Source: Paracoccus sanguinis (GTDB taxonomy: Bacteria > Pseudomonadota > Alphaproteobacteria > Rhodobacterales > Rhodobacteraceae). From it: DNA of 64,000 nucleotides. Within the stretch, counting starts at the first letter, position 1; every line of letters starts with the position of its first letter. The notes under the pieces are model-generated. The model had not been told where the DNA came from. It saw only the letters and a program-made list of their open reading frames with translations, and did no database searches. The stretch covers positions 682,001 through 746,000 of the forward strand of contig NZ_FNNA01000002.1 of assembly GCF_900106665.1 (NCBI RefSeq), written 5' to 3'. The position numbers and the translations under genes were made by a program. Shown piece by piece: positions 35,969-45,294 of the stretch.

Positions 35969-36927
35969 GCCGCATCCCCTTTGCGTTCGTCCGGTCCCGC
36001 GCCGCCCAGCGCGTCGAGCCGCGCGGCCATCGTCTCGATCACCAGCGCGCCCGCCGGATCGCCGCCCTGCGCCTCGGCCAGCGCCGGCAGGCGGGCGACC
36101 GCGGCGGACAGGGCATCTGCCTGCGCGGCGAGCCCCGGCCCGTGCGCGGCCTCGAGCGCGCGCAGGCTGTCGTTGCGGCTGTCGAGTGCCCGTTGCAGCA
36201 GCGCCAGCAGCGGGCCCGACAGCGCCGCATCGCTGCCGTCCGGCGAGTCGGCCAGCGCGTTGATCGCCCGAATCACCGGCACCACCGCGTCCGAGACCGA
36301 CTCGTGCCGGCGCGGGGGCGCGCTGGCGCCGGTCAGGTCGAAGTCCAAGAGCCGTCCCAGCGCCGGCAGCCAGTCGCCGTCCGCGTCGATCTCGGTCAGG
36401 TCGCGGGCGCCATAGGCCGCGCCGAGGTCACGCCCCAGCCGGCGCACGTCGCCGAGCCGCCGCACCCGCGGCAGCGCCGCGAAATCGGCCAGCCCCACGG
36501 CGAGCCCGTATTCGTCGGCGTTGGCCGCGGGGTTCAGCATGAAATCCTTCCACATCGCGCGCACCCAGTCGCCGGGCGCTCGCGTCATCAGGATCAGCCG
36601 CACGTCCCAGCCCGCGGTCACCGCGCGGAACCACTCGAGATGGGCGGGATCGAAATCGTCGAGATGCCGGCTCAGCCCCTCGGCCGAGATCAGCACGTCG
36701 CCCGAGGCGGCCGCCAGCGCCTGTTCCAGCCGCGCATCGGGGCCGAAGCGCAGCGCGTTCACCAGCCACTGGTGGCGGGCGGCCATGTGGTCCGTCGCTT
36801 CGGGCTCGGGCCAGTCGAGGCCCTGGCGGGCCAGCAGCGCCCGGTTCGTGCCGGCCCAGTCCTGCAAGGCCGACGAGCCGCATTTGGGCAGCCCGACGTG
36901 CAGGAACAGGGACCGCGGCCCGACCAT
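35965..36927 (-). CDS. Sulfotransferase-like protein within the rhamnose operon
   Basis: 320 residues from ATG 36927, chosen because it overlaps the rfbB stop as TGATG; an open frame continues to 36984. The N terminus FLHVGLPKCGSSALQ resembles the 5'-phosphosulfate loop of PAPS-dependent sulfotransferases (GxPKxGTTxLQ type). Further similarity is weak, and the C-terminal 80 residues are Ala-rich and helical (EAAHGPGLAAQADALSAAVARL), perhaps coiled coil. Being translationally locked between rfbB and rfbD, it probably modifies the same surface glycan. Sulfation is inference; a non-catalytic P-loop protein is possible. Confidence 0.6.
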   Translation of the reverse strand: MVGPRSLFLHVGLPKCGSSALQDWAGTNRALLARQGLDWPEPEATDHMAARHQWLVNALRFGPDARLEQALAAASGDVLISAEGLSRHLDDFDPAHLEWFRAVTAGWDVRLILMTRAPGDWVRAMWKDFMLNPAANADEYGLAVGLADFAALPRVRRLGDVRRLGRDLGAAYGARDLTEIDADGDWLPALGRLLDFDLTGASAPPRRHESVSDAVVPVIRAINALADSPDGSDAALSGPLLALLQRALDSRNDSLRALEAAHGPGLAAQADALSAAVARLPALAEAQGGDPAGALVIETMAARLDALGGAGPDERKGDAA

Positions 36928-37970
36928 CAGCCGGTCCCCAGTCGCGCGCCCACCCCGTCGCGCGCCAGCAGCGGCCGCCACCACGCCTCGTTGTCGAGAT
37001 ACCAGGCCACGGTGCGGCGCAGCCCTTCCTCGACCGTGACAGAGGGGCGCCAGCCCAGCTCGGTGCGGATGCGGGTCGGGTCGATGGCATAGCGGCGGTC
37101 ATGGCCGGGGCGGTCGGCGACGAAGGTGATCAGCCGGTCGTGCGGCGCGCCTTGCGGCCGCATGGTGTCCAGGTGGCCGCAGATGGTCCGCACGAGCTCG
37201 ATGTTCTTCGCCTCGTTCTCGCCGCCGATGTTGTAGCTGCGCCCGACCTCGCCCTGCGTGAGGCAGGTCAGCAGCGCGTCGGCGTGATCCTCGACATACA
37301 GCCAGTCGCGGACGTTGCCGCCGTCGCCGTAGACCGGGATCGGCTGCCCGGCGAGCGCCCGCAGGATCACCACCGGCACCAGCTTCTCGGGGAAGTGATA
37401 GGGCCCGTAGTTGTTCGAGCAGTTGGTCAGCACCACCGGCAGGCCGTAGGTTTCGTGCCACGCGCGCACCAGATGGTCCGATGCCGCCTTGCTGGCCGAA
37501 TAGGGCGAGCGCGGGTCGTAGGGCGTCTCTTCGGTGAACTTGACCGAGGCGTCGTCGGGCAGCGAGCCGAACACCTCGTCGGTCGAGATATGATGGAAGC
37601 GGAACCCCTCGGGCCGCCCGGCGGCGGTCCAGTAGGCCCGCGCCGCCTCGAGCAGGTTGTAGGTGCCGGTGACGTTCGTCTCGATGAAGGCCCCCGGCCC
37701 GTCGATCGAGCGGTCCACGTGGCTTTCGGCCGCGAGATGCATCACCGCGTCCGGGCGGTGGGTGGCGAACACCCGGTCGAGCGCCGCGCGGTCGCGGATG
37801 TCGGCGTGCTCGAACGAGTAGAGCGGGCTCTCGGCGACGCTCGCCACATTCTCGAGGTTCGCGGCATAGGTCAGCGCGTCGAGGTTGACGACGCCGTGCC
37901 CCGCCGCCACCGCCTGACGGACGACGGCCGAGCCGATGAACCCAGCGCCGCCGGTGACGAGGATCTTCAT
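36927..37970 (-). CDS. rfbB: dTDP-glucose 4,6-dehydratase
   Basis: 347 residues from ATG 37970. The NAD-binding loop GGAGFIGS is at residues 7-14, and the catalytic [10 protein letters not shown] (YxxxK) is near residue 160. [10 protein letters not shown] and [12 protein letters not shown] are family motifs. It converts dTDP-glucose to dTDP-4-keto-6-deoxyglucose. The start overlaps the rfbC stop by ATGA (37967-37970). Confidence 0.96.
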   Translation of the reverse strand: MKILVTGGAGFIGSAVVRQAVAAGHGVVNLDALTYAANLENVASVAESPLYSFEHADIRDRAALDRVFATHRPDAVMHLAAESHVDRSIDGPGAFIETNVTGTYNLLEAARAYWTAAGRPEGFRFHHISTDEVFGSLPDDASVKFTEETPYDPRSPYSASKAASDHLVRAWHETYGLPVVLTNCSNNYGPYHFPEKLVPVVILRALAGQPIPVYGDGGNVRDWLYVEDHADALLTCLTQGEVGRSYNIGGENEAKNIELVRTICGHLDTMRPQGAPHDRLITFVADRPGHDRRYAIDPTRIRTELGWRPSVTVEEGLRRTVAWYLDNEAWWRPLLARDGVGARLGTG

Positions 37971-38563
37971 GCCCGGACCTCCGCCTTTGCGGCCCAACCG
38001 GGCGCGGGGAATTCGGAAAGGTCGAAGGGCGATGCCCAGTCGGCGAAGGCCGGGGCGGTGGTGTCCTTCTCGGACAGCACCGGCGCATCCGTTCCCCAGT
38101 CCACGCCCACGCTGTCCCAGCGCACCCCGCCGTCCGCGGCGCGGTCGTAGTGGTCGGTGCATTTGTAGACGACTTCGGTCATGTCCTCGCGGGTGACGAA
38201 GCCGTGCAGGAAGCCCGCCGGCACCCACAGCTGGCGGCCGTTCTCGGCGCTGAGTTCGACGCCGACCCACTGGCCGTAATGCGGGCTGCCGCGCCGCGCA
38301 TCCACCGCCACGTCGTAAAGCCGCCCGCGCCCGCAGCGCACCAGCTTGCCCTGCGCGTGCGGCGGCGCCTGGTAGTGCAGCCCCCTGAGCGTGCCTGCCT
38401 TGGCCGACAACGAATGGTTGTCCTGCACGAACTCGGGCAGCTCCAGCCCCGCCTCGACCAGCGTCCGGCGGTTCCAGCTTTCCGAGAAGAACCCCCGGTG
38501 GTCGCCGAACCGCGGCGGGGTCAGGATCAGCACGCCGGGAAGCGCGGTGGGTTCGATCAGCAT
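37967..38563 (-). CDS. rfbC: dTDP-4-dehydrorhamnose 3,5-epimerase
   Basis: 198 residues, a cupin-fold epimerase. [15 protein letters not shown] and the catalytic histidine in [19 protein letters not shown] are present, and [12 protein letters not shown] completes the family signature. It epimerises the 4-keto sugar before reduction by RfbD. It is the first gene of the five-gene operon and lies 107 bases from the divergent rsmD start, so the operon promoter must be in this gap. Confidence 0.95.
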   Translation of the reverse strand: MLIEPTALPGVLILTPPRFGDHRGFFSESWNRRTLVEAGLELPEFVQDNHSLSAKAGTLRGLHYQAPPHAQGKLVRCGRGRLYDVAVDARRGSPHYGQWVGVELSAENGRQLWVPAGFLHGFVTREDMTEVVYKCTDHYDRAADGGVRWDSVGVDWGTDAPVLSEKDTTAPAFADWASPFDLSEFPAPGWAAKAEVRA

Positions 38564-38632
38564 CGGCGGGCCTCGTCGTTGGGTCGCGCTCCCTTGCCAT
38601 TTCCCGCGCCAGAAGTGAAGCCGAGCCGACGC

Positions 38633-38650
38633 GCGGCCCCTGGGGGCCGC
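38633..38650. promoter_or_regulatory. 8-bp inverted repeat between rfbC and rsmD
   Basis: GCGGCCCC-TG-GGGGCCGC at 38633-38650 sits 20 bases before the rsmD start. It may be an operator or a leader hairpin. No known regulator site was recognised. Confidence 0.4.
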
Positions 38651-38670
38651 AACGTAAACGGGGGCTCTTC

Positions 38671-39246
38671 ATGCGGATCGTCGGCGGCAGGCTGCGGGGG
38701 CTGAAACTGGCCGAGGTCGGCGACGGCGACCCGGTGGCGCATCTGCGCCCGACGACCGACCGGGTGCGCGAGGCGATGTTCAACCTCATCGAGAACAGCC
38801 ACGGCGTCACGCTCGAGGGCGCGCGGGTGCTCGACCTCTTCGCCGGCACCGGCGCGCTCGGGCTCGAGGCGCTCAGCCGCGGCGCGGCGCGGGTGGCGTT
38901 CGTCGATGACGGCGCCGCGGCGCGGGCGCTCTTGCGTGCCAATGTCGAGAAGGCCCGGGCGATGGGCGTGACCGACATCTGGCGTCGCGATGCGACGAAC
39001 CTCGGGCCGAACCGCGGGCCGGGCTATGACGTGGTGTTCCTCGACCCGCCCTACGGGCAGCGGCGGGGCGAGGCGGCGCTCGCCTCGGCGCTGGCCGGCG
39101 GCTGGCTCGCCCCCGGGGCGCTCGTGGTGTGGGAGGAGGAGGCGCCCCCTCTGCCCCCGCCGGGCCTCGCCCAGATCGACCAGCGCCGCTACGGGGCGAC
39201 GCTGGTGACGCTCCTCGTTCACTCGATGGGGACGCCGGCCTCCTGA
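38671..39246 (+). CDS. rsmD: 16S rRNA (guanine-966-N2)-methyltransferase
   Basis: 191 residues. The SAM-binding motif [17 protein letters not shown] is near residue 52, and the catalytic LDPPYGQ near residue 124 is the (N/D)PPY motif of N2-guanine methyltransferases. The N terminus [10 protein letters not shown] matches RsmD. It methylates G966 of 16S rRNA during 30S assembly. Its last 28 bases overlap the end of the convergent TAXI gene (39219-39246). Confidence 0.93.
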   Translation: MRIVGGRLRGLKLAEVGDGDPVAHLRPTTDRVREAMFNLIENSHGVTLEGARVLDLFAGTGALGLEALSRGAARVAFVDDGAAARALLRANVEKARAMGVTDIWRRDATNLGPNRGPGYDVVFLDPPYGQRRGEAALASALAGGWLAPGALVVWEEEAPPLPPPGLAQIDQRRYGATLVTLLVHSMGTPAS

Positions 39247-40184
39247 TAATACCGCGCGGCGCCGGGGTGCAGCGGCACCGGCAGGTTCTGCGCGGCCTTC
39301 ATCGGGTCGATGTCGTTGGCCGCCGAATGCGCCGCCTTGAGCGCGTCGAGATTGGCGTACATCAGCTTCGCCATCTGATAGGCCAGCTCGTCCGGCACCT
39401 CGTCGTGGGTGACGAGGTAGTTCGGCGTCAGCACCGTCATCACGTCGGCGTCCTGCCCCTCATAGGTGCCGGCGGGGATCACGGCGGACTGGAACGGCTT
39501 GCCCATCTTCTCGGCGACCGCAGCGGGCACCTCGGCGATGGTAATCGGGATCGAGGCGGCAAGGTCGCGGATGAACCCCGACCCCAGCCCCGCCGACTGC
39601 AGCGTGCCGTCGAGCTGGCGGTTCTTGATCAGCTCGGCCGAGTCCGAATAGGGCAGGTACTCCACCTTGCTCAGGTCCTTGTAGCTCATCCCGGCGGCAT
39701 CGAACATCAGCCGGCTGCTGAGTTCCGCCCCCGACGCCGGCGCGCTTACCGACAGCGAGTGCCCGCGCACGTCCGCGAAGGTGCGGATGCCGGAATCCTG
39801 CCGCACCACCAGATGGGCGAAGTTGGGATAGATCGCGGCCAGCACCCTGAGCGAGGTCAGCGGCTTCGGGAACCCCGCCTCGGCATTGCCCTCGGCCGCG
39901 TGCATGAGCGAGTCGCCGAGGATGAAGGCCAACTCGCCCCGCCGGCGGTCCAGCAGAACGCAGTTCTCGACCGAGGCCTTGGTCGCCTGCACCTGCGTCT
40001 GCGCGCCCTCGATGCCGGCGCCGTAGATCTGCGACAGCGCCACGCCGAGCGGGTAGTACACCCCCGAGGTGCCACCGGTCAGGATGTTGATGAAGGTCCG
40101 GGCGTGACCCGCGCGCGGCAGCGCCGCCAGCGCCCCCGCCCCGAGCGCGACCCTGCCCAGATCGCGGCGTGTGAATGTGGTCAT
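39219..40184 (-). CDS. TAXI-family TRAP transporter solute-binding protein
   Basis: 321 residues with a strong AGGAG six bases before ATG 40184. The N terminus FTRRDLGRVALGAGALAALP is a twin-arginine-like signal ending near AGHA, so the protein is periplasmic. INILTGGTSGVYYPLG is the TAXI family start. Such proteins usually supply a fused TRAP permease for glutamate or similar organic acids. No TRAP membrane genes are adjacent, so this is an orphan binding protein, possibly serving a permease elsewhere. The 3' end overlaps rsmD. Confidence 0.9.
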   Translation of the reverse strand: MTTFTRRDLGRVALGAGALAALPRAGHARTFINILTGGTSGVYYPLGVALSQIYGAGIEGAQTQVQATKASVENCVLLDRRRGELAFILGDSLMHAAEGNAEAGFPKPLTSLRVLAAIYPNFAHLVVRQDSGIRTFADVRGHSLSVSAPASGAELSSRLMFDAAGMSYKDLSKVEYLPYSDSAELIKNRQLDGTLQSAGLGSGFIRDLAASIPITIAEVPAAVAEKMGKPFQSAVIPAGTYEGQDADVMTVLTPNYLVTHDEVPDELAYQMAKLMYANLDALKAAHSAANDIDPMKAAQNLPVPLHPGAARYYQEAGVPIE

Positions 40185-40483
40185 GAGGGCTCCTCCCCTG
40201 AAATCCCTGATGTTTTTGAGTGTCCGGAGGCTCCCCCCGTGCGCTGCCCCAACACCCCCACCCTCTGCCGGGTTGCACCGCGGCCCCCGCGCCGGCCTCC
40301 CTCGGTCGAGCCACGCGACGCCTCGGGCTGGGCCATGACACCGGGGGCAAAGGCCCCTGCGCGGCCAGCCTTACAGCCGCCACACTACACCTCTCAGGGC
40401 ACGCCCCCACCCCCTCGGGCTGGACCCAAATATCCCGGGGGGGCGCCCGGAACGGGCGCGGGGGCAGAGCCCCCGAGCAGCCC
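40185..40483. other. 299-base intergenic spacer with a dispersed repeat
   Basis: It lies between the TAXI gene start and the mogA stop, both on the minus strand. It includes the TAXI ribosome site, copy B of the dispersed intergenic repeat, and GC-rich sequence without a gene. Confidence 0.5.
40414..40443 (+). repeat. Dispersed intergenic repeat, copy B
   Basis: CTCGGGCTGGACCCAAATAT followed by CCCGGGGGGG. It matches copies A (34118) and C (31629, inverted). A shorter relative, CCTCGGGCTGG, lies near 40320. Confidence 0.75.
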
Positions 40484-41026
40484 TTACCCCTTCGGCCGGA
40501 AGGCCACGATCCGCGCCGGGTCCGTCTCGATCCGCGCCGCGCCGATCAGGTCGAGGCAATAGGGCACCGCCGCGAACACCGCGTCGAGGCAGGTGGCGAT
40601 GGCGGCCGGCTTGCCGGGGATGGTGATCATCAGGCAGGCGTCGCGGATGCCCGCCGACTGACGCGACAGGATCGCCGTCGGCACCCCCTCGTCGAGCGAG
40701 GCGCGCCGCATCGCCTCGCCGAAGCCCTCGAGCTCCTTCTCGATCACGTCGGCGAGCGCCTCCGGCGTCTCGTCGCGCGGCGCAGGGCCGGTGCCGCCGG
40801 TGATGAGGATGAGGTCGGCGCCCTCGCCGTCGGCCAGCCGCCGCAGGGTCGCGGCGACGCCCTCGCGCCCGTCGGGGACGATGTGGCGGGCGATCTCGAC
40901 CGGCGAGGTCACCACCTCGCGCAGCCACGCCTCGGCGGCGGGGCCGCCCTTGTCCTCGTATTCGCCGCGGCTGGCGCGGTCCGAGACGGTGACGATGGCG
41001 ATGCGGGCGGTCTGGCGCTGGGTCAT
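40484..41026 (-). CDS. mogA: Molybdopterin adenylyltransferase
   Basis: 180 residues from ATG 41026; the open frame extends upstream to 41281 without a family match. The motif [16 protein letters not shown] is the MPT-binding MogA/MoaB signature, and the [20 protein letters not shown] terminus fits MogA. It adenylylates molybdopterin before molybdenum insertion. No other moa/moe genes are in the window. It is divergent from the PIMT-like gene. Confidence 0.93.
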   Translation of the reverse strand: MTQRQTARIAIVTVSDRASRGEYEDKGGPAAEAWLREVVTSPVEIARHIVPDGREGVAATLRRLADGEGADLILITGGTGPAPRDETPEALADVIEKELEGFGEAMRRASLDEGVPTAILSRQSAGIRDACLMITIPGKPAAIATCLDAVFAAVPYCLDLIGAARIETDPARIVAFRPKG

Positions 41027-41266
41027 TCGGGGCCTCGCGGGTGGGGGCGGCAGGGCGCCGGGGGGATGCGGACGGCGGCGCAGGCAGGCCGCGCCGGGCG
41101 CCATCCTGCCCGCTCGCGCCCGCGAAGGGAACCGGACGCGCTGCCGCACCGATCCCGTCGCCCGCACCCCGCGCCGTCCGGTCACGCAGCCCCCGCACCT
41201 GCCCGCCGTTGCCCCGCGCCGCCAATCGTGGCAAGACGAGCCGACACGACAGCCGGATGGCCCGCG

Positions 41267-41920
41267 ATGACCGATTTCCAACAGCGCCGCATGATGATGG
41301 TGGACACCCAGGTCCGCCCCAACGATGTCACCAAATACCCCGTGATCGCCGCCATGCTCGACATCCCGCGTGAGGATTTCGTGCCCGACTCACGCCGCGA
41401 CGTGGCCTATGTCGGCGACAACGTGGACCTCGGCCACGGGCGGGTCCTGCTCGAGCCGCGGACGCTGGCCAAGATGATCGACACGCTGGACGTGCAGCCG
41501 ACCGAGCTCGTGCTCGACCTCGGCTGCGGCTACGGCTACGCCGCCGCCGTGCTGGGCCGGATGGCGCAGGCGGTGGTCGCGGTCGAGGAACTGCCCGACA
41601 TGGCCGCCGCCGCGACCGAGCGTCTCGCCGCCGCCCGCGCCGACAACGTCGCCGTGGTGCAGGCCCGGCTGACCGAAGGTGCGGCCGCGCAGGGCCCCTA
41701 TGACGCGATCCTCGTCGGCGGCGGCATCGAGGAGCTGCCCGAGGCGATCGCGGACCAGCTCGCCGAGGGCGGGCGGATCGTCGCCCTGTTCCGCGAGGGC
41801 GCGCTCGGGGTCGTGCGGCTCGGCCGCAAGCTCGACGGGCGGATCGACTGGCGCATGGCCTTCAACGCCGCCGCGCCGCTCCTCCCCGGCTTTGCCCGGC
41901 GCCCGGGGTTCGTCCTGTGA
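41267..41920 (+). CDS. Protein-L-isoaspartate O-methyltransferase-like protein
   Basis: 217 residues from ATG 41267; the frame is open further upstream but the family begins here. The SAM motif is [16 protein letters not shown] near residue 83. The N terminus [17 protein letters not shown] is the typical form of the alphaproteobacterial paralogue that precedes tolC. It is distinct from the classical Pcm at 47.5 kb, lacking the usual GSGYQAA active segment, so its target is uncertain. The tolC start overlaps its stop (TGATG, 41918-41922). Confidence 0.85.
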   Translation: MTDFQQRRMMMVDTQVRPNDVTKYPVIAAMLDIPREDFVPDSRRDVAYVGDNVDLGHGRVLLEPRTLAKMIDTLDVQPTELVLDLGCGYGYAAAVLGRMAQAVVAVEELPDMAAAATERLAAARADNVAVVQARLTEGAAAQGPYDAILVGGGIEELPEAIADQLAEGGRIVALFREGALGVVRLGRKLDGRIDWRMAFNAAAPLLPGFARRPGFVL

Positions 41921-43326
41921 TGCGCCGCCGCACCCTCGCCGCGGTCCTCGCCCTGGGGACGGCGCTCGGCGGGGTGCCCGCCTGGGCCGAATCGCTCGCC
42001 GACACGATGGTGGCGGCCTATCGCCACTCGGCGCTGCTGGACCAGAACCGCGCCTTGCTGCGGGCCGCGGATGAGGATGTGGCCAGCGCCACCGCCGCGC
42101 TGCGCCCGGTCGTGCAGTGGGTGGCGAGCCACAATTTCACCCGCTCGGACGGGGTCGAGATCGTCTCGGACACCGTCCAGCTGGTCGGGCAGATGACGCT
42201 CTATGACTGGGGCCGCAACCAGCTCGCCATCGACATCGCCAAGGAGCAGGTGCTCTCGACCCGCGAATCGCTGATCGCGGTCGAGCAGGACGTGCTGCTG
42301 AGCGCCGTGCAGGCGTTCCTCGAGGTCCGCTCGGCCGAGCAGCAGGTGGCGCTGAACCGCAACTCGGTCGAACTGCTGGGCCGCGAGCGGCAGGCGGCGC
42401 AGGACCGCTTCGACGTGGGCGAGATCACCACCACCGACGTGGCGCTGGCCGACGCGCAGCTGGCCGCCACCCGCGCCTCGTTGGCCGCAGCCGAGGGGCA
42501 GCTCGCCGTCGCGCGCGAGGCCTATACGGCCGCGGTCGGCCGCAAGCCCGGCAAGCTCGACGCCCCGCCGCCGCTACCCAAGCGGCCGAAGTCGCTCGAG
42601 TCGGCCCGCGCCACGGCGGTCAAGACCCACCCCGCGATCCGCCAGGCGCAGCGCGCCGTGGCCGCGACCGAGCTGGGCGTGGCCGCCGCCGCCGCCGAGC
42701 GCCGCCCCGAGGTGACGGGCTCGCTGGGCCTCGGCACCACGCGGCGGCCGCAGCAGACGATCTTCGGCTTGGGCGACCCTGAAACGACCACGACGCTCTC
42801 GGGCAGCATCGAGGCCAAGCAGACGATCTACTCGGGCGGCCGCCTGCCGGCCGCGCACCGCAAGCAGATGGCCCAGCGCGACGCCGCGCGCTCGGCGCTG
42901 CTCAACGCCTCGCGCCAGGTGGCCGAGGCGGTGGGCAAGGCCTGGGCCAGCATCGACGTGGCCCGCGCGCAGATCGGCGCCATCGACCAGCAGATCTCGG
43001 CCGCGCAGCAGGCCTATGACGGCGTGCGGGAAGAGGCGACGCTGGGTGCGCGCACCACGCTCGATGTGCTCGACGCCGAGCAGAACCTGCTCGAGGCGCG
43101 GGCGAACAAGATCACGGCGGAAGCCAATCTCCAGTTAGCACATTATCAACTTTTGGCCGCTATGGGACTCTTGACGGTGAAAGACCTCAAGCTGGGAGTC
43201 CCGACCTATGACCCTTCGGCCTATTACAACGCGGTGCGCGAGGCGCCCTATACCAGCACCCAGGGCGAGAATCTCGACCGGGTGCTGCGCGCCATCGGCC
43301 GCGATCCGGGCAAGCCGCGGAACTGA
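41920..43326 (+). CDS. tolC: TolC-family outer-membrane efflux protein
   Basis: 468 residues from ATG 41920. A signal peptide (about 1-23, ending AWA) precedes two repeats of long helical hairpins of the TolC fold; NQLAIDIAKEQVLSTRE and the second-half ARAQIGAIDQQISAAQQAY are helical segments. It forms the outer-membrane channel for type I export and efflux pumps. With two RTX proteins in the window it is the natural exit duct, although no ABC/MFP genes are nearby. It is coupled to the PIMT-like gene and followed 21 bases later by the PopZ-like gene. Confidence 0.93.
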   Translation: MRRRTLAAVLALGTALGGVPAWAESLADTMVAAYRHSALLDQNRALLRAADEDVASATAALRPVVQWVASHNFTRSDGVEIVSDTVQLVGQMTLYDWGRNQLAIDIAKEQVLSTRESLIAVEQDVLLSAVQAFLEVRSAEQQVALNRNSVELLGRERQAAQDRFDVGEITTTDVALADAQLAATRASLAAAEGQLAVAREAYTAAVGRKPGKLDAPPPLPKRPKSLESARATAVKTHPAIRQAQRAVAATELGVAAAAAERRPEVTGSLGLGTTRRPQQTIFGLGDPETTTTLSGSIEAKQTIYSGGRLPAAHRKQMAQRDAARSALLNASRQVAEAVGKAWASIDVARAQIGAIDQQISAAQQAYDGVREEATLGARTTLDVLDAEQNLLEARANKITAEANLQLAHYQLLAAMGLLTVKDLKLGVPTYDPSAYYNAVREAPYTSTQGENLDRVLRAIGRDPGKPRN

Positions 43327-43347
43327 CCTCTCTCAGGGCAGCGGGCG

Positions 43348-45294
43348 ATGACCGACCCGCTGCGGCTGGACCGCCCGCGCAGCCGGCGGGGTGAGGACAT
43401 CGGCGACGTGCTTGCCTCGATCCGGCGCCTGATCGCCCAGGACGCCGCGCCTTCGGGGCGGGCTGCGGGCGCCGAGCCGCCGCTGCGGCTCGAGCCGGCG
43501 GGACGGGGCGAGGGGTCTGTGGGCACGGCGCCTTCTGCGCCGGGGGGAGCGGAGTGGGACGCGCGGGGGCCGGGCGTGGCGCCGGCTGAGGTGGAGACTG
43601 CGTCGAACCCGGGTGCGTCCGTTGTCGCTGGCTCGCCCTTCGGTGCTTCGCCCATTGGTGCGTCGGTTCAGCCGGCGGCGTCGCACGGATCGGAAACGTC
43701 CTCAGAGGCCGCGCCTGCTGGTGCATGGCCCGGAGTGCCTTCGACCCCGCCCTTCCGAGCTTCGCCCGCAACGGCGGCGGCATCGCCCCTCGATGCATTG
43801 CCGTCAGCGGCTTCACCAGCCGCCGCTATGACCGACGGGGCATCGCCGCTCAGAGGTTCGCCCTTGGCGCAATCCCGCGACGCCGCGACACCCGACGGAG
43901 CATCTTCCCCCCCGGTAACTGCCGTGGCCGAGCCCCCCTTCTCCGCATCGCCTTTCGCGGCCGCTTCTCTTCCCGCTCCGCCGTCTGCGTCTCATCTCGC
44001 ACCGCCCGGTAAAGCACGGCCAGACGCAGCCTCGCCTGACACCGCACCGCCCGTCGCAGTTTCGCCCGCCGCAGCACACCCCGTCGCGCCCTCCCTCGCG
44101 GCGGCAACGCCTCTCGGGACGTCGTCTGTTGCCGTATCGCCCATCGATCCATGGAGCGGCGCAGCCCTGCCCAGCACAGCACCGCACGTTGCGCCACTGC
44201 CCGACGCGCCCACTCCCACAGCGACAACAACTCTGAGCGAAACGCCTGTTGTCGCTCAGCCAACGGCGACCTCGCCCATGACTGCGTTGGCGGCGTCGGC
44301 CGCGGACGAGGCCATGGGCCCGGCCAGTCGGACCAGCGCCCCACCTCTCTCGCCAGCCCGCACCGCGGCGCTCACCTCGTCCCTCGCCGAGGCGGTCGAG
44401 GCCGCCGCCGCCCGCATGGCCGAAACGGCCCGGTTGGCAGCAACCGCCCGCCGCGCCGACGCGTCGGCTGCTCCGGGTTTCGCATATCCGCCCCTGGCAG
44501 CCGCGCCAGACCCCGACAGCGCCAGCGGGCGCCACGCTGACGCCACGCCATCCGGCGGGATGGCTTCGTCCCTCGGCACCGCCGGGGGCTTGGCTACGCT
44601 CGATACCCCGCAAGGCAACCCCGGCCCGTTCCGCCTTGGCCCCGACGCCCTGATCCCCCCCGCGCTCGCCCGGCCGGGCACCGGCGAACGCGGACCGCAG
44701 TCGCCCCATGCCGATCCCGCGCCGATGACGTCCGGCGCGGACCGTCCCCGTCTTTCGCCGATGCTGACGGTCGTCGAGCCTTTGGCCGCTGCGCAGGGCA
44801 CCAACCACAGAGTCGAGCGGGCCGACGTCCATCCTTTGTCCGCACTGCAACCTGCCGATGCTTGGCCGAATGGACAGTCGATCGGCGACTACACCGCTGC
44901 GCTCCCCCCTGCCGCCGAGCCTCTAATAGCCGCTCAGCCGCACCCCGATAGCCCCTCGGCACCGACGACGCCTCTCTTAGCGCCAATGCCTTCGGCAAGC
45001 GGCCCGCTCACCTCCACCAGCCCCGACCCGCTGGCCGTGCCGGATCTGCTTGGCGCGCCACAAACCACTCCGGCGTCGCCCGCGACGCCGGAGCAGCAGA
45101 CCGAAGACCAGACCAACCCTGCCCAACCGGAGCCCTCCATGGATGCCCACCCCCTCCGCCAGCTTCTGCGCGAGGCGATTCGCGACGAGATGCGCGGCGA
45201 GATCGGCCAGCAGATCGACACCGAACTGCGGCGTGTCGTCCGCGAAGAACTCGCCGCGGCGCTGACCGAGGCGTTCGGCCGCGACCTCCGCTGA
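43348..45294 (+). CDS. PopZ-like (DUF2497-type) protein with very long disordered linker
   Basis: 648 residues. The N terminus GEDIGDVLASIRRLIAQD closely resembles the PopZ start (EEILASIRRII-type). The C-terminal 50 residues (LRQLLREAIRDEMRGEI ... RRVVREELAAALTEAF) are a helical region like the oligomerisation end of PopZ. Between them lie over 500 residues of Ala/Pro/Ser-rich low-complexity sequence with weaker GC3 bias. Caulobacter PopZ is only about 180 residues. The order PIMT-like, tolC, DUF2497 gene is conserved in Alphaproteobacteria, often followed by valS, which is absent here. It would organise the cell pole as a matrix. The identity is inferred from the ends and the synteny. Confidence 0.65.
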   Translation: MTDPLRLDRPRSRRGEDIGDVLASIRRLIAQDAAPSGRAAGAEPPLRLEPAGRGEGSVGTAPSAPGGAEWDARGPGVAPAEVETASNPGASVVAGSPFGASPIGASVQPAASHGSETSSEAAPAGAWPGVPSTPPFRASPATAAASPLDALPSAASPAAAMTDGASPLRGSPLAQSRDAATPDGASSPPVTAVAEPPFSASPFAAASLPAPPSASHLAPPGKARPDAASPDTAPPVAVSPAAAHPVAPSLAAATPLGTSSVAVSPIDPWSGAALPSTAPHVAPLPDAPTPTATTTLSETPVVAQPTATSPMTALAASAADEAMGPASRTSAPPLSPARTAALTSSLAEAVEAAAARMAETARLAATARRADASAAPGFAYPPLAAAPDPDSASGRHADATPSGGMASSLGTAGGLATLDTPQGNPGPFRLGPDALIPPALARPGTGERGPQSPHADPAPMTSGADRPRLSPMLTVVEPLAAAQGTNHRVERADVHPLSALQPADAWPNGQSIGDYTAALPPAAEPLIAAQPHPDSPSAPTTPLLAPMPSASGPLTSTSPDPLAVPDLLGAPQTTPASPATPEQQTEDQTNPAQPEPSMDAHPLRQLLREAIRDEMRGEIGQQIDTELRRVVREELAAALTEAFGRDLR

